Shown piece after piece: positions 43,894 to 53,408 of a stretch of 64,000 nucleotides of DNA. This stretch comes from Streptomyces barringtoniae (lineage in GTDB: Bacteria > Actinomycetota > Actinomycetes > Streptomycetales > Streptomycetaceae): assembly GCF_020819595.1 (NCBI RefSeq), contig NZ_JAJHNP010000001.1:494358-558357 (forward strand), given 5' to 3'. Position 1 is the stretch's first letter. Each line of letters opens with the position of its first letter. Below the pieces are notes generated by a model. That model did not search any database, was not told the origin of the DNA, and saw only the letters and a program-made list of their open reading frames with translations. The position numbers and the translations under genes are program-made.

Positions 43894-44277
43894 CGCCCCA
43901 CCCCGCACCCACCCGTCACATCCACGCCCCCGCCCGACCCCGGCCAGGCGCACCCAAGCCGCCTACGCCCACCCTCCCGTACGCCGAGCCCTCCTGTGCC
44001 TCGAGCCGCCCAGTACCCCAAGTCACCCGGTACCCGAGCCCTTCCACACCCGAGCTCCCACACCCGAGCCCGCCGACTCCCGAGCCGACGACGCCGAGGC
44101 AACCAGGATCCGCGCCGCCCGCACCCCGGTCGTCCCCCGTCCCAGGCCCCGGCGACAGCCGGTCCGCACTCCGGCGACAACCCCGGAGACACCCGCGACC
44201 CCGGCCTGTGCGCGCACGCCGAGCCAGTCCCCGCACAGGAATTGACGATCCGTCAGAAACCCTCGTACCGTCGCTAC
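43894..44277. other. Gene-free spacer with CCCGAGC repeats
   Basis: This 384-base gap has no convincing gene. Between about 44030 and 44095 it carries several copies of CACACCCGAGC or ACTCCCGAGCC. No good promoter, terminator or RNA gene was recognised; a TTGACGATCCGTCAG stretch near 44240 may belong to the following gene's promoter. Confidence 0.55.
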
Positions 44278-45042
44278 ATGCCCCTCACGGCGTACGACCT
44301 CACCGGACGCACCGCATTCGTCACCGGAGCCGCCGGCGGTATCGGCCGGGCCTCTGCCGTGCTGCTCGCCGAGGCGGGGGCGACGGTGCACTGCGCCGAC
44401 CGGGACACGTTCGGCCTGCAGGGCACGGCGGAGCTGATCGAGAAACGCGGCGGCACGGCCCGTACCCATGTCCTGGACGTCACCGACCGGGCCCGGCTCG
44501 CCGAGGCCGTCCAGTCCTGCGAGCGCCTGGACGTGATGGCGGCGATCGCCGGGATCATGCACAGCAGCCCCGTGCTGGAGACCCGCGACGAGGATCTCGA
44601 CCGGGTGCTGAACGTCAACTTCAAGGGCGTGCTGTACGCCTGCCAGGAGGCGGCCCGCTCGATGCTGGCCCGTGACACGCGGGGCAGCATCGTCACCATG
44701 GCCTCCGGCGCGGTCGACACCGGCGGGCCGGGGCTGCTCTGCTACGGCGTGGCGAAGGCGGCCGTGGTCCAGCTGACCAAGACGCTGGCCACCGAGGTCG
44801 GCCGGCACGGTATCCGGGTCAACGCGATCGCGCCGGGCTGGATCCGCACCCCCATGACCGACCGCCACGACCGCGAGGCGCAGGCGCACACCGAGGGCGT
44901 GATGGCCCGGATGGCGCCGCTGGGCCGGGTCGGTGAGCCGGACGACGTCGCTCACGCGGTGTTGTACCTGGCGTCGGACGCCTCGGCGTTCACCACGGGC
45001 CAGATACTTCGCCCGAACGGAGGCGTCGCGATGCCCTGGTAG
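44278..45042 (+). CDS. Short-chain dehydrogenase/reductase
   Basis: A 254-residue classical SDR. The cofactor motif is TAFVTGAAGGIGRASAVLLAEAG, with ADRD after the second strand favouring NAD(H). The IAGIMHSSPV segment is the NNAG equivalent. The catalytic Ser/Tyr/Lys are in MASGAVDTGGPGLLCYGVAKAAVVQL, and the C-terminus ends in GQILRPNGGVAMPW. Substrate is unknown. ATG at 44278. Its last 53 bases overlap the 3' end of the convergent small membrane-protein gene. Confidence 0.92.
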   Translation: MPLTAYDLTGRTAFVTGAAGGIGRASAVLLAEAGATVHCADRDTFGLQGTAELIEKRGGTARTHVLDVTDRARLAEAVQSCERLDVMAAIAGIMHSSPVLETRDEDLDRVLNVNFKGVLYACQEAARSMLARDTRGSIVTMASGAVDTGGPGLLCYGVAKAAVVQLTKTLATEVGRHGIRVNAIAPGWIRTPMTDRHDREAQAHTEGVMARMAPLGRVGEPDDVAHAVLYLASDASAFTTGQILRPNGGVAMPW

Positions 45043-45268
45043 CGTCCCCCGCCCGCCAGGCGGCCGCCCAGCGCCCCTTCCGCACGGCACCCACGGCCTG
45101 CCCCTCGGGAACGCAGTGCACGGGCAGCAGGCCGAGCCCCCAGCCGCCGGCCGCGACGGCGCCTTCCAGCACGCCTGCGCCCTGCCCCAGGGTGATCCGC
45201 AGCACAGCCCACCACCACAGGGCTCCGAGTCCCAGCCCGACCGTCCAGCTCGCTATCCGTCCCACCAT
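44990..45268 (-). CDS. Small hypothetical membrane protein
   Basis: A 92-residue protein with one or two hydrophobic segments: MVGRIASWTVGLGLGALWWWAVLRITLGQGAGVLEGAVAAGGWGLGLLPVHCV. A basic, Arg/Ala-rich tail follows. No family is recognised, but the tryptophan-rich segment and AGGAGG upstream of the ATG argue for a real gene. The spacer from that site is a little long (11 bases), so a GTG three codons earlier is possible. The 3' end runs 53 bases into the SDR gene on the other strand. Confidence 0.6.
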   Translation of the reverse strand: MVGRIASWTVGLGLGALWWWAVLRITLGQGAGVLEGAVAAGGWGLGLLPVHCVPEGQAVGAVRKGRWAAAWRAGDATRASRRLRSGEVSGPW

Positions 45269-45406
45269 GGCCGCCACCACCTCCTGCGGGACGCTAGACC
45301 GCCGCCCGAACCGCACGGGAGGCGCATCTCGGGCTCACCGGTGCACGAAGACGAGTCCGGCACCCCCGCCGAGGGGGGCACCGGCAGCCGCCACCGGCCG
45401 AACCGC

Positions 45407-45877
45407 TCACGCGTTCTCGGCCTGGAACATCCAGTGGTGCTTCTCCAGATCCGCCGTGATCCCGATGAGGATGTCCTGGGTCACCGGATCCGGCTCCCCC
45501 GTCGCCGCCACCCGCTCCCGCATCCGGGTGATCACCGCGCCGAGCGCTTCCACCATCGCCCGGACCGCGTCCCCGTCCTTGACCCAGCCCGCCGCAGTGG
45601 TGCCGATGCCGCTGCCGGAGGCCACGGTGGCGGCGCGCCCGTCCGGCGGTACACCCAGGGCCGAGGCCCGCTCGGCCACGGTGTCGGAGTGGGTGCGCGC
45701 GGAGGCGACGACCTCGTCGAGCTGGAGGTGGATGGAGCGGAAACGGGGTCCGACGATGTTCCAGTGGATCTGCTTGGCGACCAGGGAGAGGTCCACCAGG
45801 TCGACGAGGGCGCCCTGCAGCGCCTCGGACACGGTCTTCAGGTCCGCGTCGGCCAACGGGCTCTTCACGACGTACAT
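45407..45877 (-). CDS. dps: Dps-family ferritin-like protein
   Basis: A 156-residue four-helix protein of the Dps group, which oxidises and stores iron and can shield DNA under starvation or oxidative stress. The ferroxidase ligands are in SLVAKQIHWNIVGPRFRSIHLQLDEVVASARTHSDTVAERASALG: His, then Asp/Glu of the helix. It ends DLEKHHWMFQAENA. There is no long N- or C-terminal tail, so DNA binding is uncertain. ATG at 45877 has GGAGG six bases before it. It is separated from clgR by a terminator and may have its own promoter. Confidence 0.9.
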   Translation of the reverse strand: MYVVKSPLADADLKTVSEALQGALVDLVDLSLVAKQIHWNIVGPRFRSIHLQLDEVVASARTHSDTVAERASALGVPPDGRAATVASGSGIGTTAAGWVKDGDAVRAMVEALGAVITRMRERVAATGEPDPVTQDILIGITADLEKHHWMFQAENA

Positions 45878-45988
45878 CCGCTTCCTCCGGTGCTTCGGCG
45901 CCGTCACGTCCCTCCACCATGACCGCACCGAGCGAGCCCGGCAAACGGGCACAAAAGTGACGCACATCGCACATGCGGTCGGCAAAAC

Positions 45989-46041
45989 GAAAGCCCCAGC
46001 CGACCTTCTCGGGTTCATCAGAGAAGGCCGGCCGGGGCTTC
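45989..46041 (-). terminator. Terminator after clgR
   Basis: Arms of about 21 bases (46041-46021 and 46010-45989, with G-U pairs and one bulge) and a 10-base loop are followed on the minus strand by TTTCGTTTT, an unusually good U tract for this genus. It lies 30 bases after the clgR stop, upstream of dps. Confidence 0.85.
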
Positions 46042-46070
46042 ACACGTTCGCTAAGCCGCGCACGCGTACG

Positions 46071-46445
46071 TCACGCGGCGACCACGTCCACTGCCTCGGC
46101 GGGCGCCTTGATGGTCACCCGTTCCGGTGGCACACCGGTCACCGAGACGGAACCCAGCATCGGACGGACCGGCGTGGGCACGGGCTCGGTGGCCGCGGCG
46201 GACTGGGCCAGTTCGGCGAGCGCCAGCTCGTCGCTCACTTCCCGCATGAGTTCCGACATCCGTACGTCCAGCGCGTCGCAGATGGCGGAGAGCAGCTCGG
46301 AGGAAGCCTCCTTCTGCCCCCGCTCCACCTCGGAGAGATAGCCGAGTGAGACTCGGGCGGACGAGGAGACTTCGCGCAGAGTACGGCCCTGGCGTTGGCG
46401 CTGCCGACGCAGCACGTCACCCAGCAGGCGACGGAGCAGAATCAT
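46071..46445 (-). CDS. clgR: Xre-family transcriptional activator ClgR
   Basis: A 124-residue helix-turn-helix regulator: [55 protein letters not shown]. This matches ClgR, which activates the clp protease and lon genes in Streptomyces and Corynebacterium. The C-terminus ends AEAVDVVAA; in S. lividans the terminal alanines of ClgR make it a ClpP substrate, so the same feedback is likely here. ATG at 46445 has GGAGGGAG upstream. It lies after cinA on the same strand, as in other actinobacteria, and before a strong terminator. Confidence 0.9.
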   Translation of the reverse strand: MILLRRLLGDVLRRQRQRQGRTLREVSSSARVSLGYLSEVERGQKEASSELLSAICDALDVRMSELMREVSDELALAELAQSAAATEPVPTPVRPMLGSVSVTGVPPERVTIKAPAEAVDVVAA

Positions 46446-46554
46446 CGGTGGCTCCCTCCTCGGACCGCGTAGCCGCATCCTTCTCGCCCCACCGTACCGC
46501 CTCGCGCTGCGGCCGTGCGGGGAGCGATGTCGTGTTCACTCAGGGCTGCAAACA

Positions 46555-47100
46555 TCAAAACCCCCCGTTCCGTTCCGTATCCTGTGCCCGCTCATTACCG
46601 GTCTGTTCGCCCGCAAGCTGCTCGAGGAGCACTGCGAGCACGCTCCGTACACTCTCCATACGAATTTCCGCACGGCTGCCGTTCAACCGCAGAGCCTCCA
46701 CTTTTCCGCCACCGGCGCAACCGGGGCGGTCGGTGAGCGGCCCGTCGACGGCCACGAAGACCGTCCCGACGGGCTTGCCGTCCTGTGGTTCGGGGCCGGC
46801 GACTCCGGTGGTCGCGACGCCCCAGTCGGCTCCCAGGGCCTTCCGTACGCCGGCCGCCATGTCGCCCGCGACCTGCGGATCCACCGCTCCTCGCTGTGCG
46901 AGCAGGGCGGCGTCGACGCCGAGCAGCTCGTGCTTCAGCTCGGTGGCGTAGGCGGTGACCGAGCCCCGGAACACCTTGGACGCCCCGGGGACAGAGGTGA
47001 TCTCCGCCGCCACCAGACCACCGGTGAGCGACTCGGCGACAGCGAGGGTCTCGCCCCTCACGGTCAGTAGTCGCACCAGTTCGGTGGCCTGTGAGCTCAC
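46555..47100 (-). CDS. cinA: CinA C-terminal domain (nicotinamide-nucleotide amidase type) protein
   Basis: A 181-residue single-domain CinA/PncC protein. The family pattern is ETLAVAESLTGGLVAAEITSVPGASKVFRGSVTAYATELKHELLGV, then AGVRKALGADWGVATTGVAGPEPQDGKPVGTVFVAV. PncC enzymes deamidate nicotinamide mononucleotide in NAD recycling; that activity is inferred. The N-terminal MoaB-like domain of full CinA is absent. The GTG at 47100 overlaps the pgsA stop by two bases (GTGA). The last residues (NERAQDTERNGGF) are variable. Confidence 0.9.
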   Translation of the reverse strand: MSSQATELVRLLTVRGETLAVAESLTGGLVAAEITSVPGASKVFRGSVTAYATELKHELLGVDAALLAQRGAVDPQVAGDMAAGVRKALGADWGVATTGVAGPEPQDGKPVGTVFVAVDGPLTDRPGCAGGGKVEALRLNGSRAEIRMESVRSVLAVLLEQLAGEQTGNERAQDTERNGGF

Positions 47101-47852
47101 GCTTCCTTCTCCTCCAACGCCGCCGCGCGCTCGGCGATTCCCCGCCTGCGCAGCACAATGGCTTGTCTTACGTAGTCGAGTCCTGTGACGACGGTGAGGA
47201 CGACCGCCACGGCCATCACCCAGAACCTCAGCGTGGCCAGCCATCCCGTCAGCGCCAGGACATACATCCCGACCGCCACCCCCTGGGTGAGGGTCTTCAG
47301 CTTGCCTCCACGGCTGGCCGGGATCACGCCATAGCGAATGACCAGAAAACGCAGCAGCGTGATGCCGAGTTCCCGGCCGAGGATCACGGCGGTCACCCAC
47401 CACGGCAGATCGCCCAGGGCCGACAGACAGATCAGCGCCGCCCCCATGATCGCCTTGTCGGCGATGGGGTCGGCGATCTTCCCGAAGTCGGTGACCAGGT
47501 TGTAGGTGCGCGCCAGATGCCCGTCGAACAGGTCGGTGATCATGGCGATGGCGAAGGCCGCCCAGGCCAGCGAGCGCCAGGCCGGGTCGTAGCCGCCGTT
47601 CGCCAGCATCAGCGCCACGAAGCCGGGCACCAGGACCAGCCGGAGCATGGTCAGCAGATTGGCAACGTTCCAGACGCTCGCCTGGTTGACGGCCGCGGCC
47701 GCGATCTTCCCGCCGCGCGGGGCCTTGCCGCCGCTGTCGGGACCTGGAGCAGAACCGGAGACCTCGGACCGGGCGTCGTCGGCAGCGGCGGAACCCCGGG
47801 CCCCGTGCGCGCCGGAGGAGCCACCCGCGGCGGATGCCGGGACTCCGGTCAT
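47097..47852 (-). CDS. pgsA: CDP-diacylglycerol--glycerol-3-phosphate 3-phosphatidyltransferase
   Basis: A 251-residue membrane enzyme of phospholipid synthesis. The CDP-alcohol phosphotransferase motif is [30 protein letters not shown]. Four to six hydrophobic segments follow a Gly/Ala/Ser-rich N-terminal extension of about 60 residues. It makes phosphatidylglycerophosphate at the membrane (assignment to PG rather than PI synthase rests on cinA/rimO context). The ATG overlaps the rimO stop by four bases (ATGA), and cinA overlaps its own stop, so the three genes are tightly coupled. Confidence 0.92.
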   Translation of the reverse strand: MTGVPASAAGGSSGAHGARGSAAADDARSEVSGSAPGPDSGGKAPRGGKIAAAAVNQASVWNVANLLTMLRLVLVPGFVALMLANGGYDPAWRSLAWAAFAIAMITDLFDGHLARTYNLVTDFGKIADPIADKAIMGAALICLSALGDLPWWVTAVILGRELGITLLRFLVIRYGVIPASRGGKLKTLTQGVAVGMYVLALTGWLATLRFWVMAVAVVLTVVTGLDYVRQAIVLRRRGIAERAAALEEKEA

Positions 47853-49321
47853 CTGCCCGCCTCCTCACTACACGCGAGCGAGCCGGTCAGCGGCTCGGCC
47901 ACCAGGTCGACACCTTCCGTACCGACCACCTTCGCCTCGACCATACGTCCGACGCTCAGCCCGGCGCCGCTCGTGAGCAGGACCTGGCCGTCGGTCTCGG
48001 GCGCCTGGTGCGCGGCACGGCCGTACACGCCCTCTTCCTCGTCGACGGACTCGACCAGGACGCGCACGGTGTCGCCGACGCGCTCCTCGGCGCGCTGCGA
48101 GACGAGTTCCTCGGCCAGCCGGGACACCCGGGCCAGGCGCTCGGCCACGACGTCCTCGTCGAGCTTGTTGTCGTAGGTCGCCGCCTCCGTGCCCTCCTCG
48201 TCGGAGTAGCCGAAGACACCGATGGCGTCCAGGCGGGCGCCGTTCAGGAAGCGCTCCAGCTCGGCCAGGTCCGCCTCGCTCTCGCCGGGGAATCCGACGA
48301 TGAAGTTGGAGCGCACGCCGGCCTCGGGCGCCTTGGAGCGGATGGTGTCGAGCAGTTCCAGGAAGCGGTCGGTGTCGCCGAAGCGGCGCATGGCGCGCAG
48401 CACGCCGGGCGCGGAGTGCTGGAAGGACAGGTCGAAGTAGGAGGCGACCTTCGGGGTGGAGGTCAGTACGTCGATCAGGCCGGGGCGCATCTCGGCCGGC
48501 TGCAGGTAGCTGACCCGCACCCGCTCGATGCCGTCGACCTCGGCCAGCTCGGGCAGCAGGGACTCCAGCAGGCGGATGTCGCCCAGGTCCTTGCCGTAGG
48601 AGGTGTTGTTCTCGGAGACCAGCATGATCTCCTTCACGCCCTGCTCGGCCAGCCACCGCGTCTCGTTCAGCACGTCGCTGGGGCGGCGGGAGATGAAGGA
48701 GCCGCGAAAGGACGGGATGGCGCAGAAGGAGCAGCGCCGGTCGCAGCCGGAGGCGAGCTTCACCGAGGCCACCGGGGAGCCGTCCAGGCGGCGGCGCATG
48801 GGCGCGCGGGGGCCGGAGGCGGGCGCGACGCCCTCCGGGAGGTCTGCGGGACCGTGTCCGGGCAGGGCGACGGACGCGGCCGACTCCTGCCGCTCGGCCG
48901 GGCTGATCGGGAGCAGCTTGCGACGGTCGCGCGGGGTGTGGGAGGCGTGGATGCCGCCGGACAGGATGGTCTGCAGGCGGTCGGAGATGTCCGCGTAGTC
49001 GTCGAAGCCGAGAACGCCGTCGGCCTCGGGCAGCGCCTCGGCCAGCTCCTTGCCGTACCGCTCGGCCATGCAGCCCACCGCCACGACGGCCTGGGTTCTG
49101 CCATGGTCCTTGAGGTCGTTGGCCTCCAGGAGGGCGTCGACGGAGTCCTTCTTCGCGGCCTCGACGAAGCCACAGGTGTTGACCACGGCGACGTCTGCGT
49201 CCGCGGCGTCCTCGACGAGCTGCCAGCCGTCCGCCTCCAAACGGCCTGCGAGCTCCTCCGAGTCCACCTCGTTACGGGCGCAGCCGAGAGTGACGAGTGC
49301 GACGGTGCGGCGTTCAGGCAT
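47849..49321 (-). CDS. rimO: Ribosomal protein S12 methylthiotransferase RimO
   Basis: A 490-residue radical-SAM methylthiotransferase that modifies an aspartate of ribosomal protein S12. It has the UPF0004 cysteines ([37 protein letters not shown]), the radical-SAM cluster [16 protein letters not shown] near residue 193, and a C-terminal TRAM domain ([25 protein letters not shown]). The ARNEVDSE and FVEAAKKDS phrases separate it from MiaB. A disordered stretch near 130-170 is longer than in E. coli. ATG at 49321. It is the first gene of rimO-pgsA-cinA. Confidence 0.95.
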   Translation of the reverse strand: MPERRTVALVTLGCARNEVDSEELAGRLEADGWQLVEDAADADVAVVNTCGFVEAAKKDSVDALLEANDLKDHGRTQAVVAVGCMAERYGKELAEALPEADGVLGFDDYADISDRLQTILSGGIHASHTPRDRRKLLPISPAERQESAASVALPGHGPADLPEGVAPASGPRAPMRRRLDGSPVASVKLASGCDRRCSFCAIPSFRGSFISRRPSDVLNETRWLAEQGVKEIMLVSENNTSYGKDLGDIRLLESLLPELAEVDGIERVRVSYLQPAEMRPGLIDVLTSTPKVASYFDLSFQHSAPGVLRAMRRFGDTDRFLELLDTIRSKAPEAGVRSNFIVGFPGESEADLAELERFLNGARLDAIGVFGYSDEEGTEAATYDNKLDEDVVAERLARVSRLAEELVSQRAEERVGDTVRVLVESVDEEEGVYGRAAHQAPETDGQVLLTSGAGLSVGRMVEAKVVGTEGVDLVAEPLTGSLACSEEAGR

Positions 49322-49416
49322 GGGCTCAAGAGTACTTCGTCTCACTGACAGCCCACGTCGACGGGGTTGGCCGATCTTGGCCGACCCCGTCACATCCGTT
49401 CCGCCCCGGAAACGGC

Positions 49417-50262
49417 CTACCCCGCGACGGGGTCGCCCTTCGTGTAGGTGAGGCGCTGCACCTGGCCCGGCTGGAAGTTGTCGTCGATCTTCTTGCCGTT
49501 GACGTAGAGCTCGATGGCGCCGGCGTCACCGAGGATCAGGTTGATCTTCGAGCTGTCCTGGAACGTCTTGGACTCGCCCTTGTTCAGCAGCCCGTCGAAG
49601 AGCATCCGGCCGTTGTGGTCCTTGGCCGAGATCCAGCTGCGTCCGTTGGGCGCACTGACCTGGACGGTCACCTTGTCCTGGGGCGCGGCGGCGATGGCAC
49701 TGTCGGAGGGCGCGGGGCTCGGCGCGACGGGCTTGTCCTTCGTCGGCCTCGGCGAGGCGGACTTGCTCGCGGCGGGCGTACCGCCGCCCCCGGCGACCTG
49801 CGACTTCGCATCGTTTCCGGAGCCACCGCCCTTGACCGCGGTGAAGCCCACGAAGCCGATCACCACGACGATCGCGGCGACCATGGCGGCGGTCCAGTTG
49901 GGCCCGCGCCGCTCGGGCCGGATCCGCTCGGCCTCGAACAGGGGCGCTGCCGGGGTGGGAGCGGGGCGGCCGCCGTGCTCGGCGTCGTACTGGACGATCA
50001 GGGGTGCGGGGTCGAGGTGGACGGCCCTGGCCAGCGTGCGGATGTGCCCGCGGGCGTACACATCGCCGCCACAGGGCGCGAAGTCGTCCGCCTCGATGGC
50101 GTGGACGATGGCGATACGGACACGAGTGGCAGTGCTGACGTCGTCCACGGTGAGCCCGGCCGCGATCCGCGCCTGCTGCAGGGCGCGGCCCACGGAGACA
50201 CGGGGTTCCTGGGACTCGTCTTGGAACGGACGCTCGTCTTCAGGGGAGTTGCCGATGGACAC
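49417..50262 (-). CDS. RodZ-like helix-turn-helix membrane protein
   Basis: A 281-residue protein with a cytoplasmic HTH ([66 protein letters not shown]), one membrane segment ([21 protein letters not shown]), a Ser/Pro/Lys-rich linker and an extracellular DUF4115-type beta domain ([37 protein letters not shown]). This is the RodZ plan, linking cell shape or division to transcription; here it is beside ftsK. GTG at 50262 is chosen because AAAGG lies seven bases upstream; a GTG nine codons earlier has none. Confidence 0.85.
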   Translation of the reverse strand: MSIGNSPEDERPFQDESQEPRVSVGRALQQARIAAGLTVDDVSTATRVRIAIVHAIEADDFAPCGGDVYARGHIRTLARAVHLDPAPLIVQYDAEHGGRPAPTPAAPLFEAERIRPERRGPNWTAAMVAAIVVVIGFVGFTAVKGGGSGNDAKSQVAGGGGTPAASKSASPRPTKDKPVAPSPAPSDSAIAAAPQDKVTVQVSAPNGRSWISAKDHNGRMLFDGLLNKGESKTFQDSSKINLILGDAGAIELYVNGKKIDDNFQPGQVQRLTYTKGDPVAG

Positions 50263-50357
50263 GGGGGCGCCTTTCGAGCGTGTAGCCACCTGTGCTGGAA
50301 GCTCAGTCTAGGGGGGGTACGAAAGGGTGGGGCAACCGGGCGGTCGGACTTTGACAC

Positions 50358-50383
50358 CATAGGAATGGCCGGACATTCCTATG
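50358..50383. promoter_or_regulatory. Perfect 10-base inverted repeat, candidate operator
   Basis: CATAGGAATG and CATTCCTATG are exact complements separated by six bases, in the 277-base gap between ftsK and the RodZ-like gene. On the plus strand TTGACA (50351) and TATGAT (50380) flank it; on the minus strand TATGGT can serve as a -10 at 50361. The binding protein is unknown. Confidence 0.6.
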
Positions 50384-50539
50384 ATTCGACAGGCAGGTAC
50401 CCCATGGTGGGATGCCTATCTGTCCTTTCGCTCAACTGGACGTACGACGAAGGGAAACGGTTGCTCGCCGTTCTCTAACGGGTGGATCACGACGCACCGC
50501 CGCCCGGCGTGACCGGCGTCCGCCGGACGGCCCTTCGCC

Positions 50540-53284
50540 CTACTCCTCAGACTCCCCGCGAATCATGGCGAGCACGCCGTCCAGCTCTTCAGCCTTCACA
50601 AGAACGTCACGTGCCTTGGATCCCTCGCTCGGGCCCACGATGTTGCGGGACTCCATGAGGTCCATGAGCCTCCCGGCCTTGGCGAAGCCGACGCGCAACT
50701 TGCGCTGGAGCATGGAGGTCGACCCGAACTGGGTGGAGACGACCAGCTCGGCCGCCTGGCACAGCAGGTCCAGGTCGTCGCCGATGTCCTCGTCGATCTC
50801 CTTCTTCTGCTTGGTGCCGACCGTGACGTCGTCCCGGAAGACCGGCGCCATCTGGTCCTTGCAGTGCTGCACGACGGCCGCGACCTCGGCCTCGGTGACG
50901 AACGCACCCTGCATACGGGTCGGCTTGTTCGCGCCCATCGGCAGGAACAGGCCGTCGCCCTTGCCGATCAGCTTCTCGGCGCCGGGCTGGTCGAGGATGA
51001 CCCGGGAGTCGGCGAGCGAGGAGGTGGCGAAGGCCAGCCGGGAGGGCACGTTGGCCTTGATGAGGCCGGTGACCACGTCGACCGACGGGCGCTGGGTGGC
51101 GAGCACCAGGTGGATGCCGGCCGCGCGCGCGAGCTGGGTGATGCGCACGATCGAGTCCTCGACGTCCCGGGGGGCGACCATCATCAGGTCGGCCAGCTCG
51201 TCCACGATCACCAGCAGGTAAGGGTACGGCTGCAGCTCGCGCTCGCTGCCCTCGGGCGGCTTGACCTTGCCGTCGCGGACGGCCTGGTTGAAGTCGTCGA
51301 TGTGCCGGTAGCCGTACGCCGCGAGGTCGTCGTAGCGCAGATCCATCTCGCGTACGACCCACTGGAGGGCCTCGGCGGCCCGCTTGGGGTTGGTGATGAT
51401 CGGCGTGATCAGGTGCGGGATGCCCTCGTAGGCGGTCAGCTCGACGCGCTTGGGGTCGACCAGGATCAACCGGACGTCCTCGGGGGTCGCCCGCATCATG
51501 ACCGAGGTGATCAGGCAGTTGATGCAGGACGACTTGCCGGAGCCGGTCGCACCGGCGACCAGCATGTGCGGCATCTTCGCCAGCGAGTGCATCACGTACC
51601 CGCCCTCGACGTCCTTGCCGAAGGCGACCAGCATCGGGTCGTCGTCCTCGGCGGACTCCGCGAGGCGCAGTACGTCGCCGAGGTTGACCATCTCACGGTC
51701 GGTGTTCGGGATCTCGATGCCGACCGCGGACTTGCCGGGGATCGGGCTGATGATCCGCACGTCCGGGCTGGCCACGGCGTACGCGATGTTCTTGGTCAGC
51801 GCGGTGATCCGCTCGACCTTCACGGCGGGGCCGAGCTCGACCTCGTAACGGGTGACCGTCGGGCCGCGGGTGAAGCCGGTGACGGCGGCGTCGACCTTGA
51901 ACTCGGTGAAGACCTGGGTGAGCGAGGCGACGACCGCGTCGTTCGCCTCGCTGCGCGCCTTGCCGGGCCCACCGCGCGTGAGCAGGTCCAGCGACGGCAG
52001 CGAGTAGGTGATGTCCCCGGAGAGCTGGAGCTGCTCCGCGCGCGGCGGCAGGTCGCGCGGCTCCTCGGGGGCCTGCTTGGTCAGGTCGGGGACGACCCCC
52101 GCCTTGAGCTTCTCCTGCTTGGGGCGGGCGGCCGGGACCGGCGCCGGGGCGGGCTCGGGAGCCGGCGCCGGAGTGGGCACCGGAGTGGTCTCCTCACGGT
52201 CGCCGACGCTGACGCCCTGGGTGAGGTCGGCCACCAGCGGGGAGGGCGGCATGCCGTGCAGCACCGCGCCGTCGAGCGCCGCGGCTGCGGCCGCCGCGAC
52301 GTCCACGGCGTCCATCCGGCGCTGCGGATCCGGCTGGGGCACCGCGGAGCGCCTGGGGCGGCCACGGCGCTGCGAGAGGGCCTCCTCCTCGGCGCTGTCG
52401 GGGTCGTACGCCTTGGGGGCGGACGAGCGCTTTCGGGGGCGCGCGGGCAGCGCTTCGCGCCACTGCTCGTCGTAGCGCGCGTCCTCCTCGGTGAACTCCT
52501 CCGCCTCGTGGTCGTGCAGCACGCCCAGGCGCACACCGAGCGACCGCAGCCGCTGCGGGATGGCGTTGACGGGGGTGGCCGTCACCACGAGCAGCCCGAA
52601 GATCGTCAGCAGCACCAGCAGCGGTACGGCGAGCGCGTCGCTCATGCTGTACGTCAGCGGGGTGGCCGCCGCCCATCCGATGAGGCCACCGGCGTCCCTT
52701 ATGGCCTGCATGCCCTCGCTGCGCGCGGGCGAGCCGCACGCGATGTGGACCTGCCCGAGCACGCCGATGACGAGCGCGGACAGGCCGATCACGATCCGGC
52801 CGTTGGCCTCGGGCTGCTCCGGGTGCCGGATGAACCGTACGGCGATCACCGCGAGCAGTATCGGCACCAGCAGGTCGAGCCGGCCGAATGCGCCCGTGAC
52901 GAGGATCTCCACGAGGTCGCCGACGGGACCCTTGAGGTCGGCCCAGGTGCCGGCGGCGACGATCAGCGCGATGCCGAACAGCAGCAGCGCGATGCCGTCC
53001 TTGCGGTGGGCCGGATCGAGGTTCCTCGCGCCCTGCCCTATGCCGCGGAAGACGGCGCCGACGGCGTGCGCGAGGCCCAGCCAGAGGGCGCGCACGAGCC
53101 GGTACACGCCCCCGGTGGGGCTGGGCGCCGGCTTCGGCGGCGCGGCCTTTCTGGCCGGGGCCTTCTTGGCGGGCGCCTTCTTTGCCGGGGCCTTCTTCGC
53201 TGCGGCCTTCTTCGCCGGAGCCTTCGCCGGAGCAGCCGCCTTCTTCGCGGGCTGCTTCTTGGCTGCGGAGGGACGTGAGGCCAT
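50540..53284 (-). CDS. ftsK: DNA translocase FtsK
   Basis: A 914-residue septal DNA pump. Residues 1-50 are Lys/Ala/Pro repeats (KKAPAKKAPAKKAPARKA) like histone H1 tails; then four or five membrane segments (about 75-240), a Pro-rich linker, and the motor with Walker A VAGATGSGKSSCINCLITS near 575 and Walker B YLLVIVDELADLMMVAPR near 695. The C-terminal gamma winged helix (VVSTQFGSTSMLQRKLRVGFAKAGRLMDLMESRNIVGP) reads DNA polarity sequences. It clears chromosomes from sporulation septa. ATG at 53284. It is a separate gene from the RodZ-like gene, with a 277-base gap. Confidence 0.96.
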   Translation of the reverse strand: MASRPSAAKKQPAKKAAAPAKAPAKKAAAKKAPAKKAPAKKAPARKAAPPKPAPSPTGGVYRLVRALWLGLAHAVGAVFRGIGQGARNLDPAHRKDGIALLLFGIALIVAAGTWADLKGPVGDLVEILVTGAFGRLDLLVPILLAVIAVRFIRHPEQPEANGRIVIGLSALVIGVLGQVHIACGSPARSEGMQAIRDAGGLIGWAAATPLTYSMSDALAVPLLVLLTIFGLLVVTATPVNAIPQRLRSLGVRLGVLHDHEAEEFTEEDARYDEQWREALPARPRKRSSAPKAYDPDSAEEEALSQRRGRPRRSAVPQPDPQRRMDAVDVAAAAAAALDGAVLHGMPPSPLVADLTQGVSVGDREETTPVPTPAPAPEPAPAPVPAARPKQEKLKAGVVPDLTKQAPEEPRDLPPRAEQLQLSGDITYSLPSLDLLTRGGPGKARSEANDAVVASLTQVFTEFKVDAAVTGFTRGPTVTRYEVELGPAVKVERITALTKNIAYAVASPDVRIISPIPGKSAVGIEIPNTDREMVNLGDVLRLAESAEDDDPMLVAFGKDVEGGYVMHSLAKMPHMLVAGATGSGKSSCINCLITSVMMRATPEDVRLILVDPKRVELTAYEGIPHLITPIITNPKRAAEALQWVVREMDLRYDDLAAYGYRHIDDFNQAVRDGKVKPPEGSERELQPYPYLLVIVDELADLMMVAPRDVEDSIVRITQLARAAGIHLVLATQRPSVDVVTGLIKANVPSRLAFATSSLADSRVILDQPGAEKLIGKGDGLFLPMGANKPTRMQGAFVTEAEVAAVVQHCKDQMAPVFRDDVTVGTKQKKEIDEDIGDDLDLLCQAAELVVSTQFGSTSMLQRKLRVGFAKAGRLMDLMESRNIVGPSEGSKARDVLVKAEELDGVLAMIRGESEE

Positions 53285-53408
53285 GGGTGTGAGGTTACCG
53301 GGGGAGACGACAGCGGACACGTGTGCCCACAGCTTCACCCGTTCGTGTCGCCCCTGACGGGGACCGGAACTGACGCACGCTCATCGGCAACCGCCGCCCG
53401 GGTGTACG

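Noticed and set aside
50404..50478. Small plus-strand gene of 24 codons after the palindrome
   Set aside because: Only AGG precedes it and nothing supports conservation; kept as part of the palindrome finding.
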